64,000 nt of DNA from Patellaria atrata CBS 101060 (Eukaryota > Ascomycota > Dothideomycetes > Patellariales > Patellariaceae): assembly GCA_010093705.1 (NCBI GenBank), contig MU006103.1:1-64000 (forward strand), in the 5' to 3' direction. Below, one piece after another: positions 1-9,817 of the stretch. The translations under genes and the position numbers were made by a program. A model generated the notes under the pieces. The model saw only the letters and a program-made list of their open reading frames with translations, was not told the DNA's origin and did no database searches. How positions within the stretch are numbered: position 1 is the first letter of the stretch; every line of letters begins with the position of its first letter.

Positions 1-216
1 AGCAGCTTCTTCTAGCTTTCTTGGTGCAATCCGGAGATGAGGCAGCTTTAAAGATTTGAAAAGTTGTTCACTAATTGCAGCGTAGCAAAGACAGCCAGAG
101 TCAATGAGTCCTGTAACAAACTTGGTTCCATTGAGTCTAATATCCACTAAAAAGGGGTCTCCATCCATCTTTGCTTCTCCAACTTCTTTCCATTCTCTTC
201 GAGCTGCCGCGCGTCC

Positions 217-1371
217 CTATTGGCTTGCGTCTTCCTTAGTGTTATCATCATCTTCCTCCACCATGGCTTGGGTGATAGTGGGCCGAGGAGATACCGCTGT
301 GCTAACATGAGTAGATTGTTTTGGTCGAATTGGTGCTGCTAGTGGGCAGGTGCTAACCCTGCAATCATCTCTACCACAACGGAAGCAACGGTTTTCCCGG
401 ATACGAGCATTTATCTCTCTCTGATCAACCCACTTTGCCCGTTTTCCTATAAGCGCTTGGTCTTCAGGTCTTTTAGATGGGTATCCATCCTTGTTATTAC
501 GGGTGCGTGTGCTATTGACTTGGGTTAAAGTAGATACTGATGGGGTGGGTTCCCATTCCATCATGTCTCGATGTGGTGTCTCAGTATCTATGGTCTGCGC
601 ACTTTTACTACTCCTAACCTTGGTCCACTGCCCAAATAGTTCCATATCATTGCTGATTTCTTCACATCTCTGAGCAAATTCCATATAGGTATCCTTTTTC
701 TTTCCTAAAATACCCACAAGCTTATCCTTCATCCTCTCACTCAGCGCATTACGCAAATAGGATATCTTTGAGTCATCATCCCAATCTTCAGCATCGGCAT
801 TAGCTATCTCTTTCTCGAAGCGGGGATAGAAAGCCATAAATGTCTCGTTATCCCGTTGGCGAATAGAATGAAGGTTTTGGATGGCTTTTTGTTTACGGTT
901 CCGCTCTCCATAGAGGATTTCAAGTCGTTCAAGTAACCGATAAGGGTTCGGTAAATCCTTTTTAACTTCCAACTCATAAAATGTTGTCGTGTTTGTCTTA
1001 GCGGTTTTCTCAAGGTGCATATAGATATAACGCAATTGGGCTTGGAGGGACCCAATGGCTATAGCGTCTTCTTCTATCTTGCCTTCCATCTCTAACTTCC
1101 AGCCCCTCCATTGTGACTTGTCACCGCTAAACTTCGGAGGATGGGGGAGGCTATGGCGCGGCTTCGTGACGACAGGTGTGATCGCGGCGAAGGGGGGAGG
1201 GGTATCAGATTCAGGGGTTGTTGTGGGATCTAATTGGGAAGTCGTTTGCTGATGCTCTAGGGAAGGGAGTCGTTCGTTAAATTGACGACGTAGCTCAGTA
1301 CACTCGCTCCTAAGGTTTTGTATCTCTGCGAGTAGGATGCTTAAAGTATTAGGCTCGTTATTCTGTTCCAT
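217..1371 (-). CDS. Retrotransposon Gag (capsid/nucleocapsid) protein
   Basis: 384-residue open frame of the Ty3/Gypsy-type element. Residues about 1-35 are a short leucine-rich helix, the middle (about 75-260) is the retrotransposon Gag-like capsid region with the usual W/F-rich helices, and a zinc knuckle of the C-x2-C type with following H/C residues lies near residue 330. The start at 1371 is 29 bp downstream (minus sense) of the LTR edge, which fits an element with a very short leader. The frame is open over its length. Part of a fossil or possibly young element; no host role inferred. Confidence 0.85.
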   Translation of the reverse strand: MEQNNEPNTLSILLAEIQNLRSECTELRRQFNERLPSLEHQQTTSQLDPTTTPESDTPPPFAAITPVVTKPRHSLPHPPKFSGDKSQWRGWKLEMEGKIEEDAIAIGSLQAQLRYIYMHLEKTAKTNTTTFYELEVKKDLPNPYRLLERLEILYGERNRKQKAIQNLHSIRQRDNETFMAFYPRFEKEIANADAEDWDDDSKISYLRNALSERMKDKLVGILGKKKDTYMEFAQRCEEISNDMELFGQWTKVRSSKSAQTIDTETPHRDMMEWEPTPSVSTLTQVNSTRTRNNKDGYPSKRPEDQALIGKRAKWVDQREINARIRENRCFRCGRDDCRVSTCPLAAPIRPKQSTHVSTAVSPRPTITQAMVEEDDDNTKEDASQ

Positions 1372-1400
1372 CCTTAGTAACTTGAATGATCTTGATTGTA

Positions 1401-1564
1401 TGTGAGCGGCCTCTAGTAATTGTGTTCCAACTATCTAGTCCAGATGCTATCTACAATCAAGATAAAGAAGAAGAGAAGAGTCTGAAGGCAGGTTTGAGGA
1501 AAATATTACTGGCTGATCTTCGGATGCAGGGCGCGCTCATACCACTAGGCTCTAGCCTGTTACA
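1401..1564 (-). repeat. 5' LTR of the left Ty3/Gypsy-type element
   Basis: 164-bp block that begins TGTGAG and ends TTACA on the plus strand, so it has the TG...CA ends of an LTR (TGTAAC...CTCACA in element orientation). It sits just upstream of gag. The stretch 1389-1400, immediately outside it, is an exact inverted copy of 1452-1463 inside it (12 of 12), as expected for a self-priming element whose transcript starts near 1463. The second LTR is outside the window, so the ends are inferred, not aligned. Confidence 0.7.
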
Positions 1565-1782
1565 CTATATACATAAATCACTTTTCAGGGCCCTTATATG
1601 CTTAGTGAAGTCTTCAGTAGTTTAACCCACTGATATTTTATATGTAAAGGAAAGTCAATACGTTAAACTCCATACAAAGGAAATTGTTGGAAAACCGTCT
1701 TTCTTCCTCTTTACCATCTCTTTTCTATTTCCAGTTCTATGCCATACATCTTGTTATCTTTTGTAGGCTCTACACTTCTACT

Positions 1783-2031
1783 CTATCTACATCTCCTGCG
1801 TGTATCAACCATCTGGCAATAGAGATTTGAGTTCTTGCCATATACTTGAATAACACCTGTTTGCCTAACTTTGTGCAAAAAAGCTTTACCCATTGTTAGC
1901 TTTGATCTTAGTCGCCTCCTCATTTCCTTGCGCTCTTTAGAGTAGTGTGTACAATGTAAAATGAGGTGTGTTGGTGTTTGGAGTGATTGACAGTCTCTGA
2001 AGCACTTCCCTTCTTCATCTTTCCCAATCAC
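1783..2031 (-). pseudogene. LINE C-terminal Cys/His segment
   Basis: Short frame with the pattern C-x3-C-x-S-x2-TPTHLILHC, which is the Cys/His tail that follows RNase H in fungal Tad-like LINEs. It is separated from the RNase H frame by about 170 bp with stops. It marks the near-3' end of the LINE coding part. Confidence 0.6.
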
Positions 2032-2201
2032 CTGAGAGTAAGACTTGAAGAATCAAATACCAGTCTTAAGTTGAAAGTATGCTGCTTGGATCTTTTTCTG
2101 GACATTAGATTTCGGTATACCGAGTGAGAAACGCACAAGATCTCTGAAAATGCGTGTATAATGTTTGCCTTGTTTCTTGCTATTGGCTTCCCAGCTTTGT
2201 T

Positions 2202-3107
2202 TTAATTAGATAAGACCTTTTCCTTGCATTTTCGTTTAATATAACTGAGTGATGTGAATGAAGTGCTTATAGGCTTGCGGCCCAGTCCCTTTTTAGCTAG
2301 CTTGTCTGCTATATCATTCCCCATGATGTTCTTATGGCCAGGAACCCAGCTGAAGGTAATTTTCATTTCCCATTCGTTGGTAAGAGTATTGCATAGGTCA
2401 GTTATCATCACACTTAATTCTCGTCCTTCCTCAAGACTGTTCTTTTGTAGCCTTTTGAGTGCTGCCTGGTTGTCCACAAAAACCCATAGGTTTTTGGTAG
2501 TAGATTGTCCCTTCTCACATTGGGTCTTTTCTCTTTCAAGTGCTTTCAGGATGGCAAATAGCTCTGCATCCATAATCTTAACGCTATCTCCTAAATTCCA
2601 GTTGCTGGTAAACAAAATGCGCTGATTGTTTCTTATCTGGTATGCTCCTGCAGCATTTCTGTTGCCTTCTTTAGACCCACTAGTGTAGTAAACACTGATC
2701 AGCCCATCCTTCATGCCTGATTCTATGTCTCTGATTAGTTTATCATGTTGTTTTGATGCTTTTTCCTTATCCTTGCTGGAGATGATAAATAATGCCTTTA
2801 ACTTTGGCCTCCAAGGTTGAGCATTATGTACCGAAATCTTTTCTATCTTCCAGTTGGTGATAAACTCCTGGGTTCTCTTCAATAAGGACAGGAGCCGAGT
2901 GTTTGGTCTTGTGATATATTTGATTGAAGTATTGCCTGCTTCTGAGTCAGAGTCTAAGGTTATATCTGAGTCATCTCTTTCAAGCTCTTCCCAGAGCACT
3001 CTCTTGACTAGATGGTTTTTGTGGAACTTCAGAGTCCTGAGGGCATAAGAATTGCACAGCTTCTCAACTCTGACAGCTGGAGGAGGCAGGTATGCTTCAA
3101 TCTCCAT
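2202..3107 (-). pseudogene. LINE RNase H region
   Basis: Open stretch of 301 codons. The C-terminal two thirds are an RNase HI fold: a first strand with a YYTSGS segment (YTDGS in active enzymes, so the first catalytic Asp appears lost), the helix AELFAILKALE with the catalytic Glu, VFVDNQAALK with a catalytic Asp, and the end motif WVPGHKNIMGNDIADKLAK with the last Asp. This domain sits after RT, as in Tad and I LINEs. It is in a different frame from the upstream RT segment. Confidence 0.8.
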
Positions 3108-3403
3108 GGCAATGCTTAGAGAAGTCTTGAAGGACCCAAGATCATCCTCAATGCTTTGTTCTGCAATGTTTGATACCTTTCAACTTGCTGGCTGCTCCTG
3201 TGATTCGGGTTCCACCATACTGGTACTCCATAGTCTGCTATTGAGTTGACGCATGCACTATACAGCTGACGCACTGCTTGGATTGATAGACCTTTCTGTA
3301 TGTTTCCTAGTCTTTGGATCATGTAAATTACATTTTCTGCACTCTTCATCTTTTTCTCTACATGCTGTTTGAAGGTGAGTTTTGAGTCTAGAAACATCCC
3401 GAG

Positions 3404-3866
3404 CTATCTGACCATTAGCTTTGGCTGTACCACCTGGTTGAAGAGGCAGATTGAGTCCTGGATTAGCGTTCTCTTATTATGAAAGTGGATGAGTTCCGTT
3501 TTTGCAATATCAAATTCAATACCATGTTCTTTGGTTATTAAGATCAGGTCTTGAGCAGCCTGTTCCAGCAGCTTGCAGTTTTTCTTTGCAGATGTAGAGA
3601 CTGTTGTCAGTGAAAAGTCATCAATATAAGTTAGTAAGTTGATCCATTCCCTATCTTTACAGATCTTCCTAACATAGATTAAGAAGAGAATCGGTGAAAT
3701 TGGTGAGCCTTGAGGTATGCCAACATTTATGCTATGCATTTCTTGCCTTTCCCCATTAAATATCAGCTGCATCTTTCTGTGAGTTAAGAAACATGAGATC
3801 CATTGGCAGAGGCTGTATGGGAGTCCTAGCTGTTTGCAGGTAGACAGGAGTTGGTTGTTGGATGAT
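3404..3866 (-). pseudogene. LINE reverse transcriptase fragment
   Basis: Carries the RT palm motifs PQGSPISPILFLIY and TYIDDFS, with a preceding segment (about 3780-3866) that matches the region between RT motifs of fungal LINEs. It begins inside the RT domain at the junction with the Gypsy protease, so the enzyme could not be complete. Non-LTR rather than LTR type because the downstream RNase H and Cys/His tail follow without an integrase. Confidence 0.85.
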
Positions 3867-4247
3867 CTATGGGTTACCGAGTAACATCTGATAATCAGTA
3901 AGATATGGGACTATATAGAATAACATCCTTCTCTGTAAGTGACCTCCAATATCAATATCTGCATAAGCAAGTTCATGTATTTTCCATCCAGTAGGTGAAA
4001 GTCCTCCGAGTGATCTTAGGGGAATCTGAACACACAGAAGATTGCAGCGATTGACAAAGCGACTGTCTATTGGAATACATTTCGCAACCAGTGTCAATAT
4101 GAGCTCTTCCATAAGACTCTTGATTGAGTAGTATAGAAACTAAAAGAGATTTACGTTTCATTTCTGACTGGTTATTCTCCCATTGCCTTTTTACTTCTCC
4201 TGCTTCCTTTCTACTTTGCTCCTGTTGGCCTTTTTCAACAGAGGCAT

Positions 4248-5381
4248 TTAGTTTTCCGAATCTGATATACCCCCTCCCTCTTCTAATTGTGGAGAGGCTT
4301 GTATTTGAGTAACCTTCATAGTTCTGCTTGGCCTCTTAGCTGGCTGGTAGGGACACTGGGTAATCCTATGTCCTGAGGCTCCACATCGGATGCAAAGGCC
4401 CTGTTCTTTCCGTCTTTGGAGTTCTTTAGGGGTTACCCACTTAGCTTGCTTTCCGACTGCAATTTGAGCTGATCCTGTAGGCGTCCAATCCATTTTACTG
4501 TCCCCTTGGGGAGACGCTCTCCAATTGCTTTGAGAAGGTTGTTGACTCACTTTATGCTTTGAATCTGATTCGGGTTTCTGGGTTATTCTGAATTTGTAAG
4601 CACGGAGGCGATCATCAACCTCCTTTAGGGTGTTACAGTAACTATCAAAGTCTGTATTACTTGAAGGGACTGTTACCATTGCGCGAGCAAGTTCATCTCC
4701 AAGGACTCTATCTAGAGATATCTTCTTTGCACTATCTGGTAAACTTGCATCTCCTGCTTCGATAATAAGACCTTGCCATTCCATATACGGGTCTAAGGAT
4801 GAACGATTCCCTTGTCGTAAAGATTCTAGCTTCCGCTGAGCGCGTTCCTTTGCTTGTGGGTCTTGAAAAACAAATCTCATCTGGTTAAAGAATATCCCAA
4901 CTGTAGCTTGATCTTCAGTCCCATATTCACGAATCCAAGCATCCATTCTCTTTAAGGCTTTACCACGTAGGCAGGCAGACAATGCCCAGAACTTAACATA
5001 CTCGGAATAGTTGCTATAGTCGACCTGGATCTTAACTTGAGCCTGTTGAAGCCAAGCATCAAGCTTCCCTGGTTCGCCATAGTATTCTTGAAGAGGTGGT
5101 AAAGCTTTTCCAGGTTTGTTAAACTGTTGAGAGTGACTCTGGTTCAAGGGTTCCTGGGTGGAGTCATTTAGAGGCGTTGGTGGTGCTTTAGTCTGAGGAT
5201 TACTATTGTCTTTGCTTGTGCTCGAGGTAACTACGGGTTGGATTGCACGTTCAAGTCGGTCTAAGCGCTGCAAAATTTGCAGTGCCCACTGTGGAGGAGC
5301 TTCTTCTCGCTGTCTCTGTTGTTTCTGTAGATTTTTTGCCATTGTATCCATTTCTTCCGATAAGTTACTTGGAGAACGCAT
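4248..5381 (-). CDS. Retrotransposon Gag of the second element
   Basis: 377-residue open frame. N-terminal coiled-coil-like stretch (about residues 10-50), central Gag capsid region (about 95-265, with PLQEYYGEPGKLDAWLQQA and a FVFQDPQAKERAQRKL segment typical of fungal Gypsy Gag), and one CCHC zinc knuckle (CIRCGASGHRITQC) near residue 330. Start is 84 bp inside the LTR edge. The open frame despite the interrupted pol suggests the copy is not very old. Confidence 0.85.
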   Translation of the reverse strand: MRSPSNLSEEMDTMAKNLQKQQRQREEAPPQWALQILQRLDRLERAIQPVVTSSTSKDNSNPQTKAPPTPLNDSTQEPLNQSHSQQFNKPGKALPPLQEYYGEPGKLDAWLQQAQVKIQVDYSNYSEYVKFWALSACLRGKALKRMDAWIREYGTEDQATVGIFFNQMRFVFQDPQAKERAQRKLESLRQGNRSSLDPYMEWQGLIIEAGDASLPDSAKKISLDRVLGDELARAMVTVPSSNTDFDSYCNTLKEVDDRLRAYKFRITQKPESDSKHKVSQQPSQSNWRASPQGDSKMDWTPTGSAQIAVGKQAKWVTPKELQRRKEQGLCIRCGASGHRITQCPYQPAKRPSRTMKVTQIQASPQLEEGGGISDSEN

Positions 5382-5464
5382 GTTTTAACACGTTGCTTTG
5401 ATATACCGTTCCGATTGAATGCACAAATAGTGCCCGTTCCAATGGTTTATGAAGTTTAAGCTAA

Positions 5465-5635
5465 TGTCATGGCTCAACCTCAGATGAAAGCTGAAAGGTA
5501 TATTGCGATATGTACATGAAGCTTAAACATAGGAAAGAAATGTTGAGACAGCCTATGCTGTTCTACTAAAGTACAGTATGACTAAGCCGCTGAACCATCC
5601 AAGGCACTTATGCCTATCGGGTCTAACCCGTGACA
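5465..5635 (-). repeat. LTR of the second Ty3/Gypsy-type element
   Basis: 171-bp block beginning TGTCA and ending TGACA on the plus strand, a 5-bp inverted terminal match typical of LTR ends. It lies upstream of gag at the right distance. The 9-mer at 5520-5528 inside the LTR is the exact reverse complement of 5454-5462 just outside it, the same arrangement as in the left element. The partner LTR and target-site duplication cannot be checked here. Confidence 0.7.
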
Positions 5636-6191
5636 CGCATCAGCGAAATCACCAGCCGTACTGGATAGAGAAACTCCCACATTATTCGCTGCTTGAAATA
5701 TAAGAACTAGCTTGAGTCAGGAGCAGCCCACACGAGTGTACACGAATTAGGGGGATCACCGGTGACCACAGCAGGAGAAGAGCAAATGTTGTTTTGTGGA
5801 CGAATCGTATTATGATATTTCTATATAGATATACTTGGGTTAGATACGCCTAGCAGAACAACCAGGCTGAGTAACTACTGCTCAACTCTTCCTTGTAAAC
5901 ATGGGGACTAAGACTGTAGCTATCCTTCAGGATGCTTGCAACAAGGGCTTGGACGCAGTCCTCTCTAAGAAAAGGAATTTACACTACTAAATCGAGCGAG
6001 ACTAATGTTAGACGTGAGGGTGCTGAATAATTAAGATAATCGCTTGATTTTTATCTATCCATCTACTGAAGGAACGTCTATATATACTGAAACGCTATAG
6101 ATAGTACATCTCCAAATTTCAATATAGGTAATAGTCGTTGAGATATCTGCTGAGATATCTGTGGAGATAGTGGAGTCGTTCGAGGGCGAAA
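5636..6191. other. Flank between retroelement and minisatellite, no gene seen
   Basis: About 550 bp of mixed sequence with no convincing frame or domain. Near 6139-6169 there are two spaced copies of a GAGATATCTG motif that resemble the seed of the neighbouring 13-bp repeat. Confidence 0.5.
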
Positions 6192-6301
6192 CAGATATCG
6201 AAACCAGATATCGAAAACAGATATCGAAAACAGATATCGAAAACAGATATCGAAAACAGATATCGAAAACAGATATCGAAAACAGATATCGAAAACAGAT
6301 A
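6192..6301. repeat. 13-bp minisatellite (CAGATATCGAAAA)n
   Basis: About 8.5 head-to-tail copies of the 13-bp unit CAGATATCGAAAA, the first copy differing at its last base (C), the others essentially identical. Each unit carries the palindrome GATATC. Because 13 is not a multiple of three, three units cycle all frames and both strands stay open, giving a 13-residue periodic translation that should not be taken as a protein. Confidence 0.97.
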
Positions 6302-6860
6302 ACTTTTGAAGATAGACTTTTAGTGCTCCATACTACTCCGTGGCTGACAGCTGACAGATAGCTGACAGATCCACCAAAGGACCCATACTTCAACACCAGC
6401 CAAATTGGTTTTGGTCCTATACTGGGAGGTGATTAGAGAGGCTAATTGCTCGCTGTTCGGACGATAGCTTCATTTACATACCTGAAATCCAGAAGTTTAT
6501 CTGTAGTTATACATCTTTGGTATGTTTCACACCACATGTAAGCCAGCTTGGTTCTACCCACCTACGCTACTTTCAGAGTGTGACTATAAATTTCAGTTTG
6601 GGCATCCTTTTAGACTTGACTTCGCACTTTCCAGAAGACTTCTATTCTACTCAGCGTCTATTCTGAGTCCAAGTAAATTCTGGTTTTGCAAAAGTGAATA
6701 CTTTAGAACTAGCAACTATTGTATCGTACTATTAAGTATTTAGGAAAGCTTCTTTAGTCCTAAGTACCACGATCAAACTCACTTAAAGGTTATCCTGAAA
6801 CCACAACTTCGGGCGATGGAGGCAAAGTATGTATAACCCAATCATTTGTGAATATTTTTT
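6302..6860. other. No gene seen
   Basis: Between the minisatellite and the NLR relic. Short frames only, none with a recognisable domain. It may contain the former promoter of the NLR gene. Confidence 0.4.
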
Positions 6861-8705
6861 TTTGGCAGATTTGAAGCCATCTCAATCATAAACAACAACT
6901 GGAAGCTGCTGTAAGGGTATGCCATGAAAAGCTGGAATTATACGAGTTGCGGCCAATAGAGGAATACTGTCAGTCTTCCAACGTGCAAAATGGATTGTCG
7001 ATATTAGAACGGCACAATGCCACACAGTCCGTCCAGGAAGCCTTGTAGGTGATATCCCTCTTATTACCGGCTTACGAGAAACTTGCTACTTTCCTATCAA
7101 TCCATGTGAACTCTGAAGTCAATACTGCTCTGATTTGGGGATTGTTCTACTTTTCTGTCGATGTACGTTTCTGAAGGGATCCATGCATGATTCAGCTGAT
7201 GTTCCTCGATTAGATATCTGTTAGATGGTGGGGCTTACTATCGGGTAAATGTGATACTGACTAGTGGAAATAGCGGTGTGGAATGTTAGCTTGAGACGTT
7301 GTGTCAAACTGTATCAAAACAAATCTCTAACACAACATTTATCTGTGTTGTTTTATCTGTTTCTTTTGATTCATGCTCGTTGTCTTCGTTCTGTATACAA
7401 ATAGTCCGCATCTCTCAGTAGTAGCAAATCAAGCGATATATTCAGTGCACCTGCAGATCCAGTTTATCTAACAATATCTGTTAAAGATGAACACGCAATC
7501 TTACGTCTTTCCCGAATGTCTAAATCACTTGGACGTAAGGTCGAACTCTTCAATGCATACTGTGACAATGACTTAAAATTTGATTAACTGAAGCAAACAG
7601 CGCTGGATGTCTATGTTAACCTAGTCGTGTTCTATACAGACACGGTATGCTTTTTGCACAGTTCAGAAGTGTCTGGTAAGTCGCAATTCCATAACTATTT
7701 TTTCCTACTGTATGAGCTGAATAATACGTGGAGCGTGTGAATGAAGAAGCATAGCGTGCACTTAATTCTCACTATAATACCGCTTCCGAGAGCAACGATG
7801 ACGCTATCCAACGTGTGGAGAAACTTGCTCGACTTGCAACGTATGTGGACGAAGTTCAAACGCTACAGCTACTGTTAATACTCAGCCCTAGTAGCTTTAA
7901 TGAAAATACCCGGCTACCTTGTGTAATCCTACCCGTGGCACGCAGTTCTCGCTTTTACGATAGAGACTATGTCATTGAACGCATTGATGCACACTTTCAT
8001 TGCGAAGACGACGCCCAGCAATTCCGCTCTCTAGCATTGTTCGGTTTAGGTGGCGTGGGTAAAAGGTTCGTGGCCTCAAAATATGCCCATTGCAAGACTA
8101 CAAAGTTCTCTGCAATCCTCTGGATACAAAGGGAGACTGCTGCTGCGCTCCAACAAAGTTTTATTAATATTGCGCTTCGTTTGAAGTTTCCCGGAGCGGC
8201 TCTCGGAATCCTGAGGAGAACCGAATCTATGTCCCAGACTGGCTGCAGAATACGAGTGAGACTGATAGATTTGATGATTTCTATCTATCCCTACTGATAT
8301 GATCCAGATCACAAAGTGCTACTCATCTATGATAACGTCGAGAGTTCCGACCTCATACGGAAATATTGGCCAGTAGCAAATCAAGGTTGTGCGTTGATAA
8401 CCGCACGGAATCACAATCTTGCGTATGAACCAGCAGAGACCGGTATTGAAGTATTACCCTTCGATACAGAAACGGGCTCAGTATTTGTTCTGCACCTATT
8501 GTCTCTGGATATTGCTGCAGATGTAGCTACTCAAGAGTCCAAATCAGCAGCACAACTTTCAGAGAGGCTTGGTGGCTATGCGCTCGCAATTTCCCAGATG
8601 GCAGCACTGATACACCGAAGATCTTGGACTATTGAAGAATTTCTCGCTATTTACGATCGATTTCAATCGGCATTCTTCAGCTGCTTGTCGCTATTCTTCA
8701 ATTAG
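6860..8705 (+). pseudogene. Decayed fungal NLR (NB-ARC STAND NTPase) gene
   Basis: Pieces of one plus-strand gene. About 6866-7170 reads as a fungal N-terminal helical segment (LLPAYEKLATFLSIHVNSEV, then TALIWGLFYF) of the kind found before NB-ARC in fungal NLRs; about 7590-7680 and 7780-7850 continue it. 7920-8200 begins the NB-ARC domain, with P-loop GLGGVGK at 8043-8063, followed by Arg where Thr/Ser is required. 8316-8339 is Walker B (VLLIYDNV), and the segment to about 8660 includes GCALITARN and the LGGYALAISQMA element that corresponds to GLPLA. No C-terminal TPR, ankyrin or WD repeats follow. The frame is broken several times: stops in the N-terminal part, two frame changes and an in-frame stop between P-loop and Walker B. 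Family role: intracellular receptors of heterokaryon incompatibility or defence type. Here surely inactive. Confidence 0.8.
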
Positions 8706-9817
8706 CCAAGTTGTGAAAATTGACTTGCTAAGGGAATCTCCGTATCTACAGCACTCGACCGCATACTGCTGATAGTCTGGTCCTTCTCGTAGCTACACGT
8801 CTGACTTCATCCGGTATTCTTTGATACCGTAGTAAATTTAATTACTTAAAGAGGATTGGATGATAAACAACGCGAAGGAGGGGTATCAGCGGTATAGAGA
8901 CCGCTGGGTTTGACTATGCGCTAGATTTCATGGCTCTCATGTAACTATACTAGAATCTCTATTGATCGATACTCAGTAAATTTCACCTTTACCATAACAC
9001 CATCATTGTACAACTCCCCAGCCTCCGCGGGATAGAGCTCACCATGGGAGAACTCGAGTGAGAGGATGCGAGACGCACTAGGGAGGTGATCGAATAAATC
9101 TATGTTCATTTTCTGTACTCACTATTTTCAATTCCCTCAAACCCTCAAGCCGACCGAACTGGTCTTCCCCCAATATTATCCAGTTCGCCCTGCCACAACC
9201 CAATTCCGAGAAACGAATCCGACTCAACCCCCCCAAGTACATGGAGGACCGCACACCCCCTCCCCGTCCCTTTTCTCCTCCACCCCCCTTTCCCTCTCAT
9301 TCCCTCTCCTCTAACTCCCGGTAACAATCCCACAACTCAACGCACAGTGCACAGCAAGCCCAAACGAGGTGAGTAAATCGCAACAATCAATTGTGAGCGA
9401 TTCTCTAAGCTACCTATGCAAATGACTACTTACTACTTATCCACCCTATACTGAGCTGAAAGTTGAAAAAAGGGGGTTATTATTTTTGGGAAGGGGTGAT
9501 ATTACATAAACAGCCGTGAACCAGAGGGAGGAGTTGGCTAACTACCGTCCCGTGGGCAATGGTGCCATCATACCTTATTCCTTATACTAAGGGGGAGATC
9601 GTAACGCATAGGCTACTAACCCTGCAGCAGACCAAATATGGGGAACCCTAAAGGAAAAAAGGGGAAAGCCGAATGAAAAAAGGTAAAGCTAAAGGAAAAA
9701 GGAGGAAGAGGTGACCACCTCAAGCACACGTAGCCCCAGCAGTCTCCCACATCACATCACATCACATTCGAAGTAATCAGAGCAAGACGATAGCAAGAAG
9801 GGTATATAGACCCAACA
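8706..9817. other. Intergenic; pyrimidine-rich stretch
   Basis: No gene supported. 9220-9320 is a C/T-rich low-complexity stretch that keeps short frames open on both strands. 9750-9770 has a short (ACATC)n run. The right part is the 3' flank of the FUN30-like gene. Confidence 0.5.

Larger units (their letters stand above)
1..1564 (-). mobile_element. Ty3/Gypsy-type LTR retrotransposon, 5' part (runs off left edge)
   Basis: Seen: on the minus strand an LTR (1401-1564), a primer-binding stretch next to it, an open gag (217-1371) and the start of an aspartic protease at the window edge, where a VTGLIDSG-type active-site segment can be read. The rest of pol lies outside the window. Family: gag with one zinc knuckle followed by protease, plus the self-priming layout, points to the Tf1/sushi side of Ty3/Gypsy (Metaviridae). 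The gag frame is open, so the visible part looks whole and fairly young; only one LTR is visible, so age cannot be estimated from LTR divergence. It lies next to, and probably in, the 3' flank of the LINE at 1565-3866. Confidence 0.85.
1565..3866 (-). mobile_element. 5'-truncated Tad-like LINE (non-LTR retrotransposon)
   Basis: Minus-strand remains of a fungal LINE. In element order: C-terminal half of reverse transcriptase with the PQGSPISPILF and YIDD motifs (about 3404-3830), RT thumb/connection (3116-3397), RNase H (about 2210-2720, with the AELFAI and WVPGHK motifs typical of Tad/I-type LINEs), and a terminal Cys/His segment (1783-2031). The apurinic endonuclease and first half of RT are absent: the element stops inside RT at about 3866, where Gypsy protease sequence begins, the usual picture of 5' truncation on insertion. 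The frame is interrupted by at least one stop (near 3404) and frame changes, so it is dead. The 3' end is not resolved; I place it near the neighbouring LTR at 1564, and no poly-A tail is obvious. Confidence 0.85.
3867..5635 (-). mobile_element. Second Ty3/Gypsy-type LTR retrotransposon, interrupted by the LINE
   Basis: Minus strand, in element order: LTR (5465-5635), primer-binding stretch, open gag (4248-5381), then the retropepsin region (about 3867-4200), where an IDTGCE-like active-site segment and a LTDYQMLLGNP flap/end segment are readable before the LINE begins. Reverse transcriptase, RNase H and integrase of this copy are not in the window. It is broken: the LINE insertion removes pol from its natural context, and the protease part looks damaged once or twice besides. 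Family as for the left element, but gag sequence and LTR are clearly different, so it is a separate lineage. Older than the LINE insertion. Confidence 0.85.

Noticed and set aside
6192-6301. CRISPR-like array
   Set aside because: Units are contiguous without spacers and the genome is eukaryotic.
6055-6396. Open frames on both strands with a 13-residue repeat
   Set aside because: Produced by the 13-bp minisatellite, whose unit has no stop in any frame; no start context, no domain.
9102-9333. Proline/serine-rich frames on both strands
   Set aside because: Low-complexity C/T-rich DNA that keeps frames open by composition.
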